Below are positions 8,300 through 15,568 of a DNA stretch of 45,034 bases, one piece after another. This DNA comes from Candidatus Gastranaerophilales bacterium (GTDB lineage Bacteria > Cyanobacteriota > Vampirovibrionia > Gastranaerophilales > Gastranaerophilaceae). The notes under the pieces are model-generated. The model saw only the letters and a program-made list of their open reading frames with translations. It was not told the DNA's origin and searched no databases. Every line of letters starts with the position of its first letter. Position 1 is the stretch's first letter. A program made the translations under genes and the position numbers. The stretch is taken from assembly GCA_944327275.1 (NCBI GenBank), contig CALVHB010000054.1, positions 1 through 45,034 on the forward strand, written 5' to 3'.

Positions 8300-9739
8300 T
8301 TATAAGTTTTTACCAATTTCATGAATTTTAATGAAGTTTGTTCCTCCAACAAGTAATTCAGGAACAGAACCTGTAATTACAATGTAATCACCTTTTTCTA
8401 GGTTCAACTTGCTGATTAAAGATTCATCCATAGCTGCTAATGATTTTTTATCGATAGATGCGTTAAATTCAAGAGGGATTGGGTATACACCTCTATACAA
8501 TTTAATATCTCTACAAATATTTTTATCAGGGCAGCAAGCAAAAATAGGAACACTTAGTTTCCCTTCAGCTAGCATCGCAGCTGTGAATCCACTTCCTGTT
8601 AGCGCGATTGCAGCTTTAACCTTCATTTTTCTCGCCATATCAGCAATAGACATACCAATTGCCATTGCTTGTGAATCTTTTTCTTCTTCTATCATTTTTC
8701 TTGGGAATTTGTTTTTTCTCATAAATGGAGATTCTTCAACGGCATCAGCGATTTTTTTCATCATTGTAACTGCTTCAACTGGATAAGCTCCGGCAGCAGT
8801 TTCCCCTGATAACATAATTGCATCCGTTCCATCTAATATAGCATTTGCTACGTCAGAGGTTTCTGCACGAGTCGGAATTGGGTTTTCAATCATACTATCC
8901 AACATTTGTGTTGCAACAATTACAACTTTTCTTTTTGCGTTTGCTTTTCTGATAATTGTTTTTTGTACGATAGGTACTTTTTCTGTTGAAATTTCAATAC
9001 CTAAATCACCTCTTGCAACCATAATACCGTCAGAAACTTCGATGATACTATCTATATTGTTAACTGCTTGTGGTTTTTCGATTTTTGAAATAATTCTTGC
9101 AGTTGTGTTGCCATGACCGTGTAATAATTCTCTCAATTTTACAACGTCAGAAGCTTCTCTTACAAATGATAATCCAAGGTAGTCAATATCATTGTGAGCA
9201 GCAAATTCAACAAATGTAAGGTCTCTAGCTGTTAATACATCAAGACTTCCTTGTGAACCTGGGATATTAATACCTTTTCTTTGTTTAAGAAGTCCATCTG
9301 TCAAAACTTCTGCAAAGATGACTCTATCTTCTACTTTGACAACTTCAAGTTGAATCTTTCCGTCATCAATCATGATTTTTTCACCAGGAGTAACATCATC
9401 AGCCATTCCTTTGTAGTCAACCGGTAAAATATCACCAGTAACCTCAGGTTGATGTCTGAATTTTAGTATTTGGCCTTTTTTTATTTCTATTGATTCAGGA
9501 AGATTTCCGATTCTGATTTTTGGACCTTGTAAGTCTAATAATACAGGTATTAGTCTTTTTTCTTCTTGTTCAATTTCTCTAATGTAAGATAAGTTTTGTT
9601 TGTGCATTTCTACATCGCCATGTGAAGAATTTAATCTGAACATGGTAACACCAGCTTTAAAAAGCTCTCTAATTTTTTCCTTAGTTGACGTTGCAGGGCC
9701 AAGCGTTGCAACGATTTTCGTCATAGTGTAATTATCCAT
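8300..9739 (-). CDS. pyk: Pyruvate kinase
   Basis: It converts phosphoenolpyruvate and ADP to pyruvate and ATP, the last step of glycolysis. The start TKIVATLGPATS, the catalytic ISKIEKP, the MVARGDLGIE metal/substrate segment, ATQMLDSM and the GTDAIMLSGETAAG motif are all intact. At 479 residues it has the A, B and C domains and lacks the extra C-terminal PEP-utilising domain seen in Bacillus and many cyanobacteria. AAAGGAAG lies just upstream of the ATG. It is monocistronic, divergent from the SLH-protein gene, and likely read from an overlapping promoter at 9764-9792. Confidence 0.97.
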   Translation of the reverse strand: MDNYTMTKIVATLGPATSTKEKIRELFKAGVTMFRLNSSHGDVEMHKQNLSYIREIEQEEKRLIPVLLDLQGPKIRIGNLPESIEIKKGQILKFRHQPEVTGDILPVDYKGMADDVTPGEKIMIDDGKIQLEVVKVEDRVIFAEVLTDGLLKQRKGINIPGSQGSLDVLTARDLTFVEFAAHNDIDYLGLSFVREASDVVKLRELLHGHGNTTARIISKIEKPQAVNNIDSIIEVSDGIMVARGDLGIEISTEKVPIVQKTIIRKANAKRKVVIVATQMLDSMIENPIPTRAETSDVANAILDGTDAIMLSGETAAGAYPVEAVTMMKKIADAVEESPFMRKNKFPRKMIEEEKDSQAMAIGMSIADMARKMKVKAAIALTGSGFTAAMLAEGKLSVPIFACCPDKNICRDIKLYRGVYPIPLEFNASIDKKSLAAMDESLISKLNLEKGDYIVITGSVPELLVGGTNFIKIHEIGKNL

Positions 9740-9763
9740 TTTCTTCCTTTCTATGTTGGGTAA

Positions 9764-9814
9764 ATTAAAAATTTTTCAATACATGTTTACAAATATTAGT
9801 ATGTACGTTATAAT
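9764..9814. promoter_or_regulatory. Overlapping divergent promoters for pyk (-) and the SLH gene (+)
   Basis: Rightward: TTTACA (9786-9791), 17 bp, TATAAT (9809-9814), a near-consensus sigma70 promoter for the gene at 9858. Leftward: TTGTAA (reverse of 9787-9792), 17 bp, TTTAAT (reverse of 9764-9769) for pyk. The two -35 elements occupy almost the same bases. Confidence 0.65.
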
Positions 9815-9857
9815 TCTACACGAAAAAGGTTTACTAGTAAATATGAGGAAGTAAAAA

Positions 9858-11132
9858 ATGAAGAAATTTATTTTAGGAGTTTTGACTCTTTGTTTTGTCC
9901 TCTCTAATGCGGTAGCAGCTTATGCTGTGTCAATCGCTGATGTTGGACAAAATTATTGGGCTAACAAAGAAATTAATTATGTTGTTGAAAATAACATAAT
10001 GTCTTTGTCAGAAAATCGTTTTAATCCGGAAAAAACTATGACCAGAGCTGAATTTGTGAATGCTTTGTTGAAAGTTTTATCTGATGAAAACATTAATGTA
10101 AACATTAGTAACAAGTTTACAGATTTAACTGCATCTAATCCTGATTATGAAAATATTTTACGTTCACAGCAACTAGGTTTGGTATATGGTTATCCTGATA
10201 GAACTTTTAGACCAAACAATTGTGTTTTAAGAGTTGAAGCACAGTCTGTAATAAGTCATATTACAAAAGATATGAATGCTGATACTGCGGTATTAAAGCA
10301 ATTTAAAGATTCTGCTTCTATTCCTTCTTGGGCAAAAAGTATTTATGCTAAAACTTTAAATTATGGCATATATGTTAACTATCCTGATTCAAGAGAATTG
10401 AGACCAATGGATAAATTATCAAGAGCAGAAGCAGCTGTTCTTCTTGCAAGACTTAAAGAAAAATTAGATCTTGTTAAAGAGCAATATCTTGGTAAAACAA
10501 GAGTTGAACATCTTGCTGTTACAAAAAAAGCTCCAAATAACGAAGTTAGAATAAACAATGTTGAAAGTGTTATTGCTGAAGGAAATGTTCTTGCTATTGC
10601 ATTTGAAGATAAATTCAAATCTGAAGAACATCAAGCAGGCGACATTGTTACTTTTGTTGCTAACGAAAATATCTGTACAAAAGAAGGTACTCTTGTTATT
10701 CCTCAGGGAACAAAATTTGTTGCTAGAATCAATGAAATAAAAAAACAACGAGTATTTAACAAAAACGCAAGAGTTTATCCTCAGTTGTGTAAAATAGTTT
10801 TGCCGAACGGTAAGGAACTAGCATTCAATGCTAAACCTTTCTCAAAAGATTACTCTTTGAAAGAAGGTCCTTGGATGACTACAGGTAAATTAGTTTTATG
10901 TACTTTAACAGGTGGTGCTGTCGGTACTGGTGCAGGTGTTGGTTTTGCATTTATTCCAAATCCTGCAGAAATTGGTACAGGTATAGCAATCGGTCTTCCT
11001 ATAGGTGCAACAGTTGGGCTAGTTACAGGTTTGGTTACTCCAGGTTTGAAATACCATGCTAAGGCCGGAGAAGAAATTTATGTAATTTTGCTTGATGATG
11101 CTTCTATTTCAAGAGTTCAACAAGCTATATAG
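9858..11132 (+). CDS. Exported SLH-domain protein with C-terminal glycine-rich hydrophobic region
   Basis: A 424-residue exported protein. A Sec signal peptide covers residues 1 to about 23, with a likely cut after AYA. Three S-layer-homology modules follow: about 24-72 (YWANKEINYVV...MTRAEF), 85-134 (GYPDRTFRPNN) and 148-194 (WAKSIYAKTL...LSRAEAA). A beta-rich middle region spans about 225-320. Near residues 340-395 there is a glycine-rich hydrophobic stretch (TGGAVGTGAGVGFAF, GLPIGATVGLVTGLV). SLH modules bind pyruvylated cell-wall polysaccharide or peptidoglycan-linked glycan, and csaB, whose product makes that pyruvate modification, lies at 34306. In cyanobacteria such proteins are usually outer-membrane porins, but I see no porin barrel here. 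It has a strong own promoter and terminator. Confidence 0.88.
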   Translation: MKKFILGVLTLCFVLSNAVAAYAVSIADVGQNYWANKEINYVVENNIMSLSENRFNPEKTMTRAEFVNALLKVLSDENINVNISNKFTDLTASNPDYENILRSQQLGLVYGYPDRTFRPNNCVLRVEAQSVISHITKDMNADTAVLKQFKDSASIPSWAKSIYAKTLNYGIYVNYPDSRELRPMDKLSRAEAAVLLARLKEKLDLVKEQYLGKTRVEHLAVTKKAPNNEVRINNVESVIAEGNVLAIAFEDKFKSEEHQAGDIVTFVANENICTKEGTLVIPQGTKFVARINEIKKQRVFNKNARVYPQLCKIVLPNGKELAFNAKPFSKDYSLKEGPWMTTGKLVLCTLTGGAVGTGAGVGFAFIPNPAEIGTGIAIGLPIGATVGLVTGLVTPGLKYHAKAGEEIYVILLDDASISRVQQAI

Positions 11133-11163
11133 TTTGATAAGTATTATTTATTATAAATATTTT

Positions 11164-11189
11164 AGGGGGCTACTTTTGGGTAGTCCCCT
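11164..11189 (+). terminator. Terminator of the SLH-protein gene
   Basis: AGGGGGCTAC pairs with GTAGTCCCCT through one G-T pair around a 6-nt loop, followed by TTATTATT. Confidence 0.7.
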
Positions 11190-11275
11190 TATTATTATGG
11201 GTATAGTAAATCTCTTGATAAAGTTTAAAATGAATATGTAACTTTTTTATTAGAAATTTTATTGGGAGTATTTTT

Positions 11276-11629
11276 ATGAAAAATGTATTTTTAACTTTAG
11301 TTGCTGTTGGTACAATTACAATGTTTTCTCAAAGTGTGTTTGCTTGGGAGTCTATGAATATGAACACTAATTGCCCTTGTATGTCATTATTTAATCCTTC
11401 AAATTATACAATTGTTCAGCAAGATAAACCCGGATTTAGTTTAAATCCTTTTACAGGGTTTAAAAACTGTAATAAGTGTAAGGTGAAAAAAGAGAAGAAA
11501 TGTGATGAGTGTACTGAAGTAATGTTGAATCCTTGTCCTACTTGTAAAAAAGCTTTTGCAGAGCCTACTTGTGATGAATGTAATCAAATTTATCTCCAAC
11601 CGAAATGTCCTTGTATGATTAACGATTAG
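11276..11629 (+). CDS. Small secreted protein with six cysteine pairs
   Basis: A 117-residue protein I cannot assign to a family. A signal peptide (residues 1 to about 23, likely cut after VFA) is followed by a mature part with exactly 12 cysteines in six close pairs: CPC, CNKC, CDEC, CPTC, CDEC and CPC. The spacing recalls zinc- or iron-sulfur-binding proteins or a disulfide-rich periplasmic protein. The outer CPC pairs (CPCMSL and CPCMIN) are nearly identical, which suggests an internal symmetric design. GGGAG at about 11262-11266 is the ribosome site. It follows the SLH gene but has its own terminator, so it is probably a separate unit. Confidence 0.75.
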   Translation: MKNVFLTLVAVGTITMFSQSVFAWESMNMNTNCPCMSLFNPSNYTIVQQDKPGFSLNPFTGFKNCNKCKVKKEKKCDECTEVMLNPCPTCKKAFAEPTCDECNQIYLQPKCPCMIND

Positions 11630-11638
11630 AGGAAAAAG

Positions 11639-11668
11639 AATAAGAGCCTGATAATTCAGGCTCTTATT
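11639..11668. terminator. Terminator between the Cys-rich gene and the uridine-kinase-like gene
   Basis: A perfect 13-bp stem AATAAGAGCCTGA/TCAGGCTCTTATT with loop TAAT, followed by TTGATTTTTT on the plus strand. The minus-strand side also has an AT-rich tail. Confidence 0.85.
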
Positions 11669-11675
11669 TGATTTT

Positions 11676-12509
11676 TTATTCTACAATATTTTTTAGTGTG
11701 TTAAAAATTTTATCTGTAATTTCTTGGATGTACTCTTGGGAAACCATCCCGTTTATTACTGCATCTGATATCTGATAGGCAGGTCTTATATATTGTTGTG
11801 CAGTTTTGTTTACATCTTGGAATTGTAAATCTGCTGCTGTACCGGTCTTACCTCTCAAGGCTGCGCGTTTGTACCATCTTTCTTTAATTACTTCAAGAGG
11901 AGTGTAGACATATACTTTTACATCCATTATATCTCTAATGCCTTCATTTAAGACATACAAACCTTCAGTTAAAACAACTTTTGCCGGCTTTTTTACGTCT
12001 CCGTTGGGATCTGATACACAAGTTACAAAATCGTATCTAGGAGATACAATTTCTTTTCCCAACTTAAGATTTATAAGATGTTTTTTCATTAGTTCTAAAT
12101 CTATTGCATCTGGTGTATCAAAGCTGAAACCTGTTTTGAAAAGTTCTTCATAACTGCCAGCTTCCAGTAATTCTTTTGATGTATCCTTGTAGTAATCATC
12201 ACATCTTATTACTGTATAAATACCTTCTTTTTTCTCTTTTACGCAAGCTTTAATCGTATTATCTACAAAAACAGTCTTACCGGAAGCACTTTCTCCTGTT
12301 ATACCGATTAAAAATGTTTTTTTCTTTTCTTGTACTACTTTTCTTGCGATATTTAATATGAGATTTTCAGACGTTTTTAAAAATAAAGGTTGAGCTTGTA
12401 GTCTATCTTCTTCAAGAATTTTTTTTAGTGACTCAACTATATTGGAAATTACTTCCATATCTCGTCTGCTTGAGTAATAATCATAACTTGTTAGAAAATC
12501 AGTAGCCAT
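11676..12509 (-). CDS. Uridine kinase/phosphoribulokinase-family P-loop kinase
   Basis: A 277-residue P-loop kinase of the uridine kinase family. The Walker A is GITGESASGKT at about residues 88-98. It is followed by the DDYY motif (RCDDYYKD), the acceptor-side SPRYDF, and LTEGLYVL, which corresponds to the EGI strand of uridine kinases. KERWYKRAALRGKT fits the Arg-rich lid. The first roughly 80 residues are an extension not found in standard Udk (about 210 residues). The likely reaction is ATP-dependent phosphorylation of a nucleoside, but the substrate is uncertain, so I give no symbol. AGGGGAAATAG precedes the ATG. Confidence 0.82.
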   Translation of the reverse strand: MATDFLTSYDYYSSRRDMEVISNIVESLKKILEEDRLQAQPLFLKTSENLILNIARKVVQEKKKTFLIGITGESASGKTVFVDNTIKACVKEKKEGIYTVIRCDDYYKDTSKELLEAGSYEELFKTGFSFDTPDAIDLELMKKHLINLKLGKEIVSPRYDFVTCVSDPNGDVKKPAKVVLTEGLYVLNEGIRDIMDVKVYVYTPLEVIKERWYKRAALRGKTGTAADLQFQDVNKTAQQYIRPAYQISDAVINGMVSQEYIQEITDKIFNTLKNIVE

Positions 12510-12563
12510 TCTATTTCCCCTGTATGTATTCTAACATTTTACATTAAACTAATTTTATTTTGT

Positions 12564-12596
12564 AGAAATAATAAATTTTGTAACAATATTATTTCT
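12564..12596. repeat. Perfect 10-bp inverted repeat upstream of the uridine-kinase-like gene
   Basis: AGAAATAATA (12564-12573) and TATTATTTCT (12587-12596) are perfect complements with 13 bp between them. It lies about 55 bp upstream of the minus-strand gene start, where a regulator could bind; there is no plus-strand gene for it to terminate. Confidence 0.4.
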
Positions 12597-12715
12597 TTTA
12601 TTAAAGTTTGTTCGAAAAATTGCCGATATGGGAATATGTGAAGTAGCCTTTGCAGTAATTGATTAATTTTGCTGATAAAAGTCTACAAAGGTATTTGAAA
12701 AATAGGAGATGTGTC

Positions 12716-12889
12716 ATGTATCATGATGAGATTTTTGAAAACGCACTAAAGGATGTTAAAGAAGAAAATTACAGAGCCCTAAAGGAAGAGATTTTTTCTA
12801 TGGAGGAAGCAATTGAAAGATTTTTGAGACCGATTTTTGAATGTACTTCAAGTCGTTCTGAAAGAGATTTTAATGTAACATCACTTTAA
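12716..12889 (+). CDS. Small acidic helical protein, unknown function
   Basis: A 57-residue protein (MYHDEIFENALKDVKEEN at its start) predicted to be one or two charged amphipathic helices, with one cysteine near the C-terminus. I chose the ATG at 12716 because AGGAG at 12704-12708 is placed 7 nt upstream; a longer reading from a TTG at 12659 has no ribosome site. A strong terminator follows directly, which supports it as a real gene. No family is recognised. Confidence 0.6.
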   Translation: MYHDEIFENALKDVKEENYRALKEEIFSMEEAIERFLRPIFECTSSRSERDFNVTSL

Positions 12890-12893
12890 AAAT

Positions 12894-12924
12894 AAAAAAG
12901 GTCGCTTTTAAAGCGACCTTTTTT
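12894..12924. terminator. Bidirectional terminator
   Basis: AAAAAAGGTCGCTT pairs with AAGCGACCTTTTTT around a 3-4 nt loop; it serves the 57-residue protein gene (+) and the convergent gene ending at 12939 (-). Confidence 0.85.
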
Positions 12925-12938
12925 ATTTATTACCATAA

Positions 12939-14276
12939 TTAATTATATGCAAATTCTGCTATACTGCCTAGTAAATCCATTATTTTTTTGCCTCCATTGG
13001 TTTGAAGTTCTGATTCTCTTGCATTAAGCGCTAATTCGTATGCTGCTAGAATTTCTTCTGGTGCGCCACCTTCTTCTTGTGCCTTTTGTTCTGCTGCTTG
13101 TAGAAGTTGATCTTGCATTTGCCCAGAAATCTCTGCATTGTATGCTAATTTTTTAGCTTCTTTTTCGTTTTTTAAGTTTTGTTCTTCTGCATATAATTCA
13201 ACCTCTGTTTTATCAAGAGAGTTCTTTTCTCCAGTCGCTTTATCCATCAATTTACCAACGCCCCAACTTGCGACAAATCCGCCAATTAAGCCACCAACAA
13301 ATCCGACAACTGCACCGGCAACGTTTCCTATTCCCGGAACTACTGAACCTGCAATTGCACCGGCGGCTGCTGCGCCAGCTGCATAACCTAAGACACTAGC
13401 TCCAACTTTTGCTCCTGATTTTGCTAGTTGTTTATTGCCTCTATTAGAGTAATTGCCTTTTGCACGTTCCTCTTTATCAATGTTATAAGATTTGATAATA
13501 TCAGGGATTTCTATAGCACCTTCAAAAAGTGCCATTAGCCAAGATCCTTTTACCCCTTTTGCAGCGAGTCTTAATCCTGCGGATCCCCTTGCAGACTTCA
13601 ACATGCTACCTTTTACATTATAATAGCCTGTTTTACTTTTAACAAAATGTCCAAATTTACCAATCTTTGAACTTTGTTTAATTAATCCGCTTTTTGTTGC
13701 TATATTTACTTTTGCATCACCTGCTCTTACAGCTTCTCGAATTTTTTTCAATTGTTCTTTAAGTTCAGAGCCTGTCATTTTTTTATCTTTAGCTTCTTGG
13801 ATTAATCTTTTTGCTTCTGAATAGTATGCACTAATTGTATTTTGATTTTGTAATTTTATAAGCTTTTTATTACTTATTTTTGATATATCAATATTTGAAT
13901 TATTATAAACGGGTAATTCAGAACCAAGTCTATTCATTTGATTATATAAGTTTTTATTTTTATATGTGTTCCATAGGCTATTTTTATCTTTAAGATATTC
14001 TAAAGATTTTTTTTCTGCAATTCTGTCTTCTGTTACCTTTTTCCATGCATCCATGTAACTCATACCTTCACCTTTTGCTTTGAAAGCTGCATAAGGTTTT
14101 CCGAATGGTTTTCCTGCTAATGGTAGTGCCATTGCAATAGGTGCACCATACATAATTTCTTGTCCAAGTCCAATAACTTTGTCTTTATCTGTCAATTCAG
14201 GAGTTGGCGCTTGTACGTTGTATAACCAATATGACAACTGTTGGTTGTAATTTTGTGTTGGTTGAATATTAACCAT
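12939..14276 (-). CDS. Large glycine-zipper membrane-active-type protein, unknown function
   Basis: A 445-residue protein without signal peptide. Residues 1-220 are polar and Lys-rich. From about 250 comes a module: FEGAIEIPDIIKSYN, a polar linker, then a long Gly/Ala hydrophobic stretch (about 300-350) with repeated GxxxG spacing such as AGSVVPGIGNVAGAVVGFVG, ending VGKLMDKATG. The tail (about 365-445) is Glu/Gln-rich and helical. The same module recurs in the neighbour at 14398. Glycine-zipper stretches of this type occur in membrane-inserting proteins, including some toxins and secreted effectors, but no toxin or immunity domain is recognised. GGAG precedes the ATG. The leader contains a TATATATA stretch and the AAGAATAAAAATTTT box. 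Confidence 0.72.
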   Translation of the reverse strand: MVNIQPTQNYNQQLSYWLYNVQAPTPELTDKDKVIGLGQEIMYGAPIAMALPLAGKPFGKPYAAFKAKGEGMSYMDAWKKVTEDRIAEKKSLEYLKDKNSLWNTYKNKNLYNQMNRLGSELPVYNNSNIDISKISNKKLIKLQNQNTISAYYSEAKRLIQEAKDKKMTGSELKEQLKKIREAVRAGDAKVNIATKSGLIKQSSKIGKFGHFVKSKTGYYNVKGSMLKSARGSAGLRLAAKGVKGSWLMALFEGAIEIPDIIKSYNIDKEERAKGNYSNRGNKQLAKSGAKVGASVLGYAAGAAAAGAIAGSVVPGIGNVAGAVVGFVGGLIGGFVASWGVGKLMDKATGEKNSLDKTEVELYAEEQNLKNEKEAKKLAYNAEISGQMQDQLLQAAEQKAQEEGGAPEEILAAYELALNARESELQTNGGKKIMDLLGSIAEFAYN

Positions 14277-14345
14277 AACATCTCCAATTCTTAATATATA
14301 AATTTCCCCGTATATATAATAAAAATTTTTATTCTTATAAATTTA
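14277..14345 (-). promoter_or_regulatory. AT-only leader/promoter region of the 12939-14276 gene
   Basis: In the sense direction the region reads AAGAATAAAAATTTT, then TATTATATATACGGGG, then TTATATATTAAG before the GGAG ribosome site. The first block is also found upstream of the genes at 2258 (15 identical bases) and 14398 (13 bases shared). Confidence 0.4.
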
Positions 14346-14371
14346 CATAAATCTTTTAATTATTAAGAAAT

Positions 14372-14398
14372 GTAACAGACAGTTTTTCTGTCTGTTAC
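14372..14398 (-). terminator. Hairpin between the two glycine-zipper genes
   Basis: A perfect 11-bp stem GTAACAGACAG/CTGTCTGTTAC with a 5-nt loop begins at the stop codon of the upstream gene (14398-15189). On the minus strand it is followed by ATTTCTTAATAATT and not by a proper U-run, so it may be a weak terminator, an attenuator or an mRNA-protecting hairpin. Confidence 0.5.
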
Positions 14399-15189
14399 TA
14401 GCACATATAATTTAGTCGGTTTATTCCAGAAGTCATTGCCATGAAATCTTGATCCATAGGACTTACTGCTCCGTTTCCGTATAACATTTGCTGCATTAAC
14501 ATTAACTGTTGTGGAGTTATTGTTGGTTGTACATAATTAACTTTATTGAATAGATTTGTATTTTGGTTAGTTCCTTGAGGAATTTGTATGTTATTCTGAG
14601 TTATGCGATTTGCGGTTTGCTGTGCTGCTTCAGCTTCTGCCTTTTTTTCAGAATGACTTTTGCCAACAATCTTACTTGTTAGCCAATCTCCTAAAAAAGC
14701 ACCTATTACCCCTCCAACCACTGGAATAGGTATTAATGCTTGCCCAATAGAAAATCCTGCAGTCGCTGCTGCTAATCGCGTTGCTGATTTTCCTATTTCA
14801 AGTGTACCACCGCCTATTCCTTTATCATTAAATGCTGAGAAAATATTTGGAAGTTCAAATGCTACACCTAAAAGTACACCGAGCATTGGCATTCGTTTCC
14901 AAAACTCTTTGCCAATAACTTTTCCTTTTGCAAGTATTCCGTTAGTTGCCTTACAACCGTTTTTTATATCTGGGAAGAGAGTTGAGAGTGATTTCTTCAT
15001 ATTTCCCCAGACAGAAGTATTTTTAGTTGCAGTTTCAGCACTTACAAAAGCATCTTTAACCTGAGTATGTATATTTTTAAATCCCTTTGCTTTTTTCGAT
15101 GCTGTCAGCGATTCTGTTATTGCATCTTGAAAGTGTGGATCAAATAACAACCTGTTAAAGCCGTTAGCTATTCTGCCAATTGCTACCAT
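14398..15189 (-). CDS. Glycine-zipper protein, paralogous module to the 12939 gene
   Basis: A 263-residue protein without signal peptide or known family. After a polar N-terminal 100 residues comes MLGVLLGVAFELPNIFSAFN, then GKSATRLAAATAGFSIGQAL and VVGGVIGAFLGDWLTSKIVGK (about 130-180). This parallels the order FEGAIEIPDIIKSYN, AKSGAKVGASVLGYAAG and VVGFVGGLIGGFVASWGVGK in the neighbouring protein. The tail (about 185-263) is Gln/Asn-rich. AGGTAGG precedes the ATG. The two genes are tandem on the minus strand, about 120 bp apart, with a hairpin between them and similar upstream sequences. They probably arose by duplication and may act together; function unknown. Confidence 0.72.
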   Translation of the reverse strand: MVAIGRIANGFNRLLFDPHFQDAITESLTASKKAKGFKNIHTQVKDAFVSAETATKNTSVWGNMKKSLSTLFPDIKNGCKATNGILAKGKVIGKEFWKRMPMLGVLLGVAFELPNIFSAFNDKGIGGGTLEIGKSATRLAAATAGFSIGQALIPIPVVGGVIGAFLGDWLTSKIVGKSHSEKKAEAEAAQQTANRITQNNIQIPQGTNQNTNLFNKVNYVQPTITPQQLMLMQQMLYGNGAVSPMDQDFMAMTSGINRLNYMC

Positions 15190-15260
15190 AGTTACCTACC
15201 TATTTTATAACCTACCTTATATACATAAAAAATTTTTATTACTTTAAATTGACAAAATAT
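15190..15260 (-). promoter_or_regulatory. Leader/promoter region of the 14398-15189 gene
   Basis: In the sense direction AATAAAAATTTTTT is followed by ATGTATATAAGG and GTTATAAAATAGG before the AGGTAGG ribosome site. The layout (TATATAAG block, then TATAAAA, then Shine-Dalgarno) parallels the leaders of the genes at 25899, 26981 and 35296. Confidence 0.4.
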
Positions 15261-15314
15261 ACTTTTATATTAAGGAATGTTAACAATTCACTTTTTAATA
15301 CAAGCTACATATTA

Positions 15315-15343
15315 TTTACAAACATTGCTCAAAGTTGTATAAT
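15315..15343 (+). promoter_or_regulatory. Strong promoter placing the start site at an ATG
   Basis: TTTACA (15315-15320), 17 bp, TATAAT (15338-15343). Transcription is expected to begin at about 15350, which is the A of the next gene's ATG. Confidence 0.7.
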
Positions 15344-15349
15344 TACTTT

Positions 15350-15568
15350 ATGTACTGCAATGACGGAAAAATATTTATAGAGGCTGATGATCAGTGTATT
15401 GATTGCAAAAATTATGCTGAAGGAGTCTCTTGTCCGTTGCTTACTGCTCTTGGGATAGGGGTTGTATATCTCGAAAATAGTTTGACCGTGACTAATTGCG
15501 GATTCTTTAAAAAATTTGAAAGAAATTTATATGTGGTGAGGAATGATGAGAAAAATAACACTGATTAA
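15350..15568 (+). CDS. Small cysteine-containing protein upstream of isocitrate dehydrogenase
   Basis: A 72-residue protein with five cysteines (Cys3, Cys16, Cys19, Cys28, Cys50), including a CIDC pair, which suggests a small metal- or Fe-S-binding protein. I place the start at the ATG at 15350: there is no ribosome site upstream and a near-consensus promoter ends 6 bp before it, so the mRNA is likely leaderless. The 3' end overlaps the isocitrate dehydrogenase gene by 26 bp, so the two are probably translationally coupled. No family recognised; a role linked to IDH is only suggested by position. Confidence 0.65.
   Translation: MYCNDGKIFIEADDQCIDCKNYAEGVSCPLLTALGIGVVYLENSLTVTNCGFFKKFERNLYVVRNDEKNNTD

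Noticed and set aside
10464..10748. Antisense frame of 94 codons inside the SLH gene.
   Set aside because: Low-complexity Asn/Phe/Ser translation and no start signals; the sense gene fully explains the region.
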